Assembly: GCA_008933995.1 (NCBI GenBank)
Contig: WARS01000015.1
Location: forward strand, 1,912,001-1,976,000
Source of the DNA: Datnioides undecimradiatus
Lineage: Eukaryota; Chordata; Actinopteri; Lobotiformes; Datnioididae
Direction of reading: 5' to 3'
DNA: 64,000 bases
Made by a program: the position numbers and the translations under genes. The notes beneath the pieces were generated by a model that was given only the letters and a program-made list of their open reading frames with translations, searched no databases and was not told the origin of the DNA. Shown piece after piece: positions 62,613 through 64,000 of this stretch. How positions within the stretch are numbered: the stretch's first letter is position 1; each line of letters starts with the position of its first letter.

Positions 62613-64000
62613 GGGAGAAGCGACGCACTCACAGGTCATTACAGCAGTCAGGAACTAACACATGACACTCTTTGTCATTTCGGAAAGGTCACTGGAAGAT
62701 GGAGCTGCTGCTGAAGAATTACAGATTCAAGTAGTGTGCACATAACGGTGCTTCATGCAGGTATACTCACATACAGTGCACTTCCATATTTACAAAGATC
62801 AGAGAAGGTAAAAAATGCTTCTGTTTAATAATGCGTTAAATAAGTGACGAATGTCCATGAAAGTTACATTATAAAATTGCATAAAACACTTAACTTCACT
62901 TGTGAAGACTGTTTACAAATGATGTCAGCCTAACATACAATTCAGGATGCTACTCAACGATGTGTGGTGTGTGAAGTACAGCATACAGTGTGCAGGATTT
63001 ACAGTAATTATGTATCTGAATGTACCACTTAGTAATGACTTGCGAGAGCAAACAATATTACAATATTGATCCAGATAACATTGTAATGTAAACTGTATGA
63101 TAATCAGATGTCTGAGGCCTAGAAAAACAACCAGACACTGATCTATAAGCTTAAATATTTGAAGAGAGTTGGGAAAACTGCTGCAGCCTCCTCAAGTTCT
63201 CCCTGATAATCTGACTGTCTTTGTTAGATGGAGGACTAGTGTTCTCAGCCCTTTTGTCTTCCTTCAGTGCCACAAATAATTTCACAAAGGACCTCTTTAT
63301 GCCTCCATTTTATGATTTCAATGGCGTAGTCAGTGCAGGGAATTATTTTCAAGTCTGAAATTACAGGATGGGGTTGTGTGCTCGCTGAGGGTTTGGTAGG
63401 ATGAAAGCTTTTAGAGGTGCCTGGCAGAAAGTCTTGATAGTAGTGTTTCAGCTCCATTTTGTCTCAATTTTGCCCTCAGTAATACTGTTCTCCTTTTTAC
63501 AGAGATACGTCCTGTACCTTGCACTGTTTGTACCGTATAGAATCCAAAAGAACAATTAGGGATGCCACAAAGATCTTTGCATCAAACATTTAAAAATATG
63601 TATTTGCTTTTGCAAACAGCCAAGGTTTGAATCATTATCTGCTGACAAGCTGCAGCTGTGAACCAGAACTCCGCACACAGATGTCTCTACACTTCATTAT
63701 ATCTTATAAAACTGATCATAAGGTACAGTTCATTTACATGAACACTGAACCCTTTTTATTGACAAACTAAAGGGAACATTTTCCATATGTTTTCCAAAGA
63801 CCATCAAATGCCACGTTACAGCACATCATTAAAATAAATCTGGAACAGCATGGCACTTCATGCACCGATGTGACTTGTCTCTTTGCCAGTCTGAGGAAGC
63901 CTAAGGAGAAAGTGAGGGCCTGGGGAGCAATAAACTGCTCTTTACATGACCAAAAGAGGATTTAATGATCCAAGAGAGAAATGGAAGCCGCGTTGGGTGT
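62613..64000. other. Non-coding stretch to window end
   Basis: AT-rich with no credible exon, RNA gene or named repeat. Frames are short and unlike proteins. Confidence 0.5.

Noticed and set aside
1-64000. LTR retroelements, endogenous virus copies, Polintons, CRISPR arrays, rRNA
   Set aside because: Looked for paired long terminal repeats, characteristic protein motifs and regularly spaced repeats; none were seen.

Overview
This window looks like vertebrate nuclear DNA, most likely from a teleost fish and probably a spiny-rayed (percomorph) one. It is AT-rich and dense in (CA)n, (GA)n, (CTAT)n and (GATA)n microsatellites. No long open reading frame reads as a protein. Several old interspersed repeats resemble families common in teleost genomes; those family assignments come from memory, not from a database search. 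I see no bacterial-type operons, tRNA or rRNA genes, CRISPR array, LTR retroelement or other capsid-bearing element.

The one place that looks like a gene start is near the middle, at about 32.1-32.56 kb on the plus strand. A local CpG-rich patch carries a CTCF-like site, two inverted CCAAT boxes and several CRE/ATF-like sites. It is followed by a 5' leader with an in-frame stop, an ATG in good context, 16 codons (MDIQNSRRKAAFTYRH) and a GTAAGT splice donor. I do not recognise the protein and found no convincing second exon, so the right half of the window may be its long first intron.

Layout: 0-8.5 kb is unassigned non-coding DNA with several simple repeats. 8.5-9.35 kb holds two old teleost repeats side by side. 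9.35-27.1 kb is non-coding, with two RFX X-box-like sites, G-rich tracts and a long (GATA)n. 27.12-27.63 kb is an internally deleted mariner that keeps both terminal repeats and the end of its transposase. 27.6-32.1 kb is non-coding upstream DNA. 32.1-32.56 kb is the promoter and first exon. 32.6-64 kb is probably intronic or intergenic, with a LINE 3' end at 36 kb, a LINE/SINE tail at 43.4 kb, teleost repeats at 48.8, 50.1, 55.2 and 60.4 kb, and a possible hAT-like element at 50.9-51.8 kb.

Most of the remainder is single-copy-looking sequence. Several stretches have the texture of conserved non-coding regulatory elements (TAAT-rich, not repetitive, not coding), but only alignment to other fish could confirm that. 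I found no new multi-gene system here.
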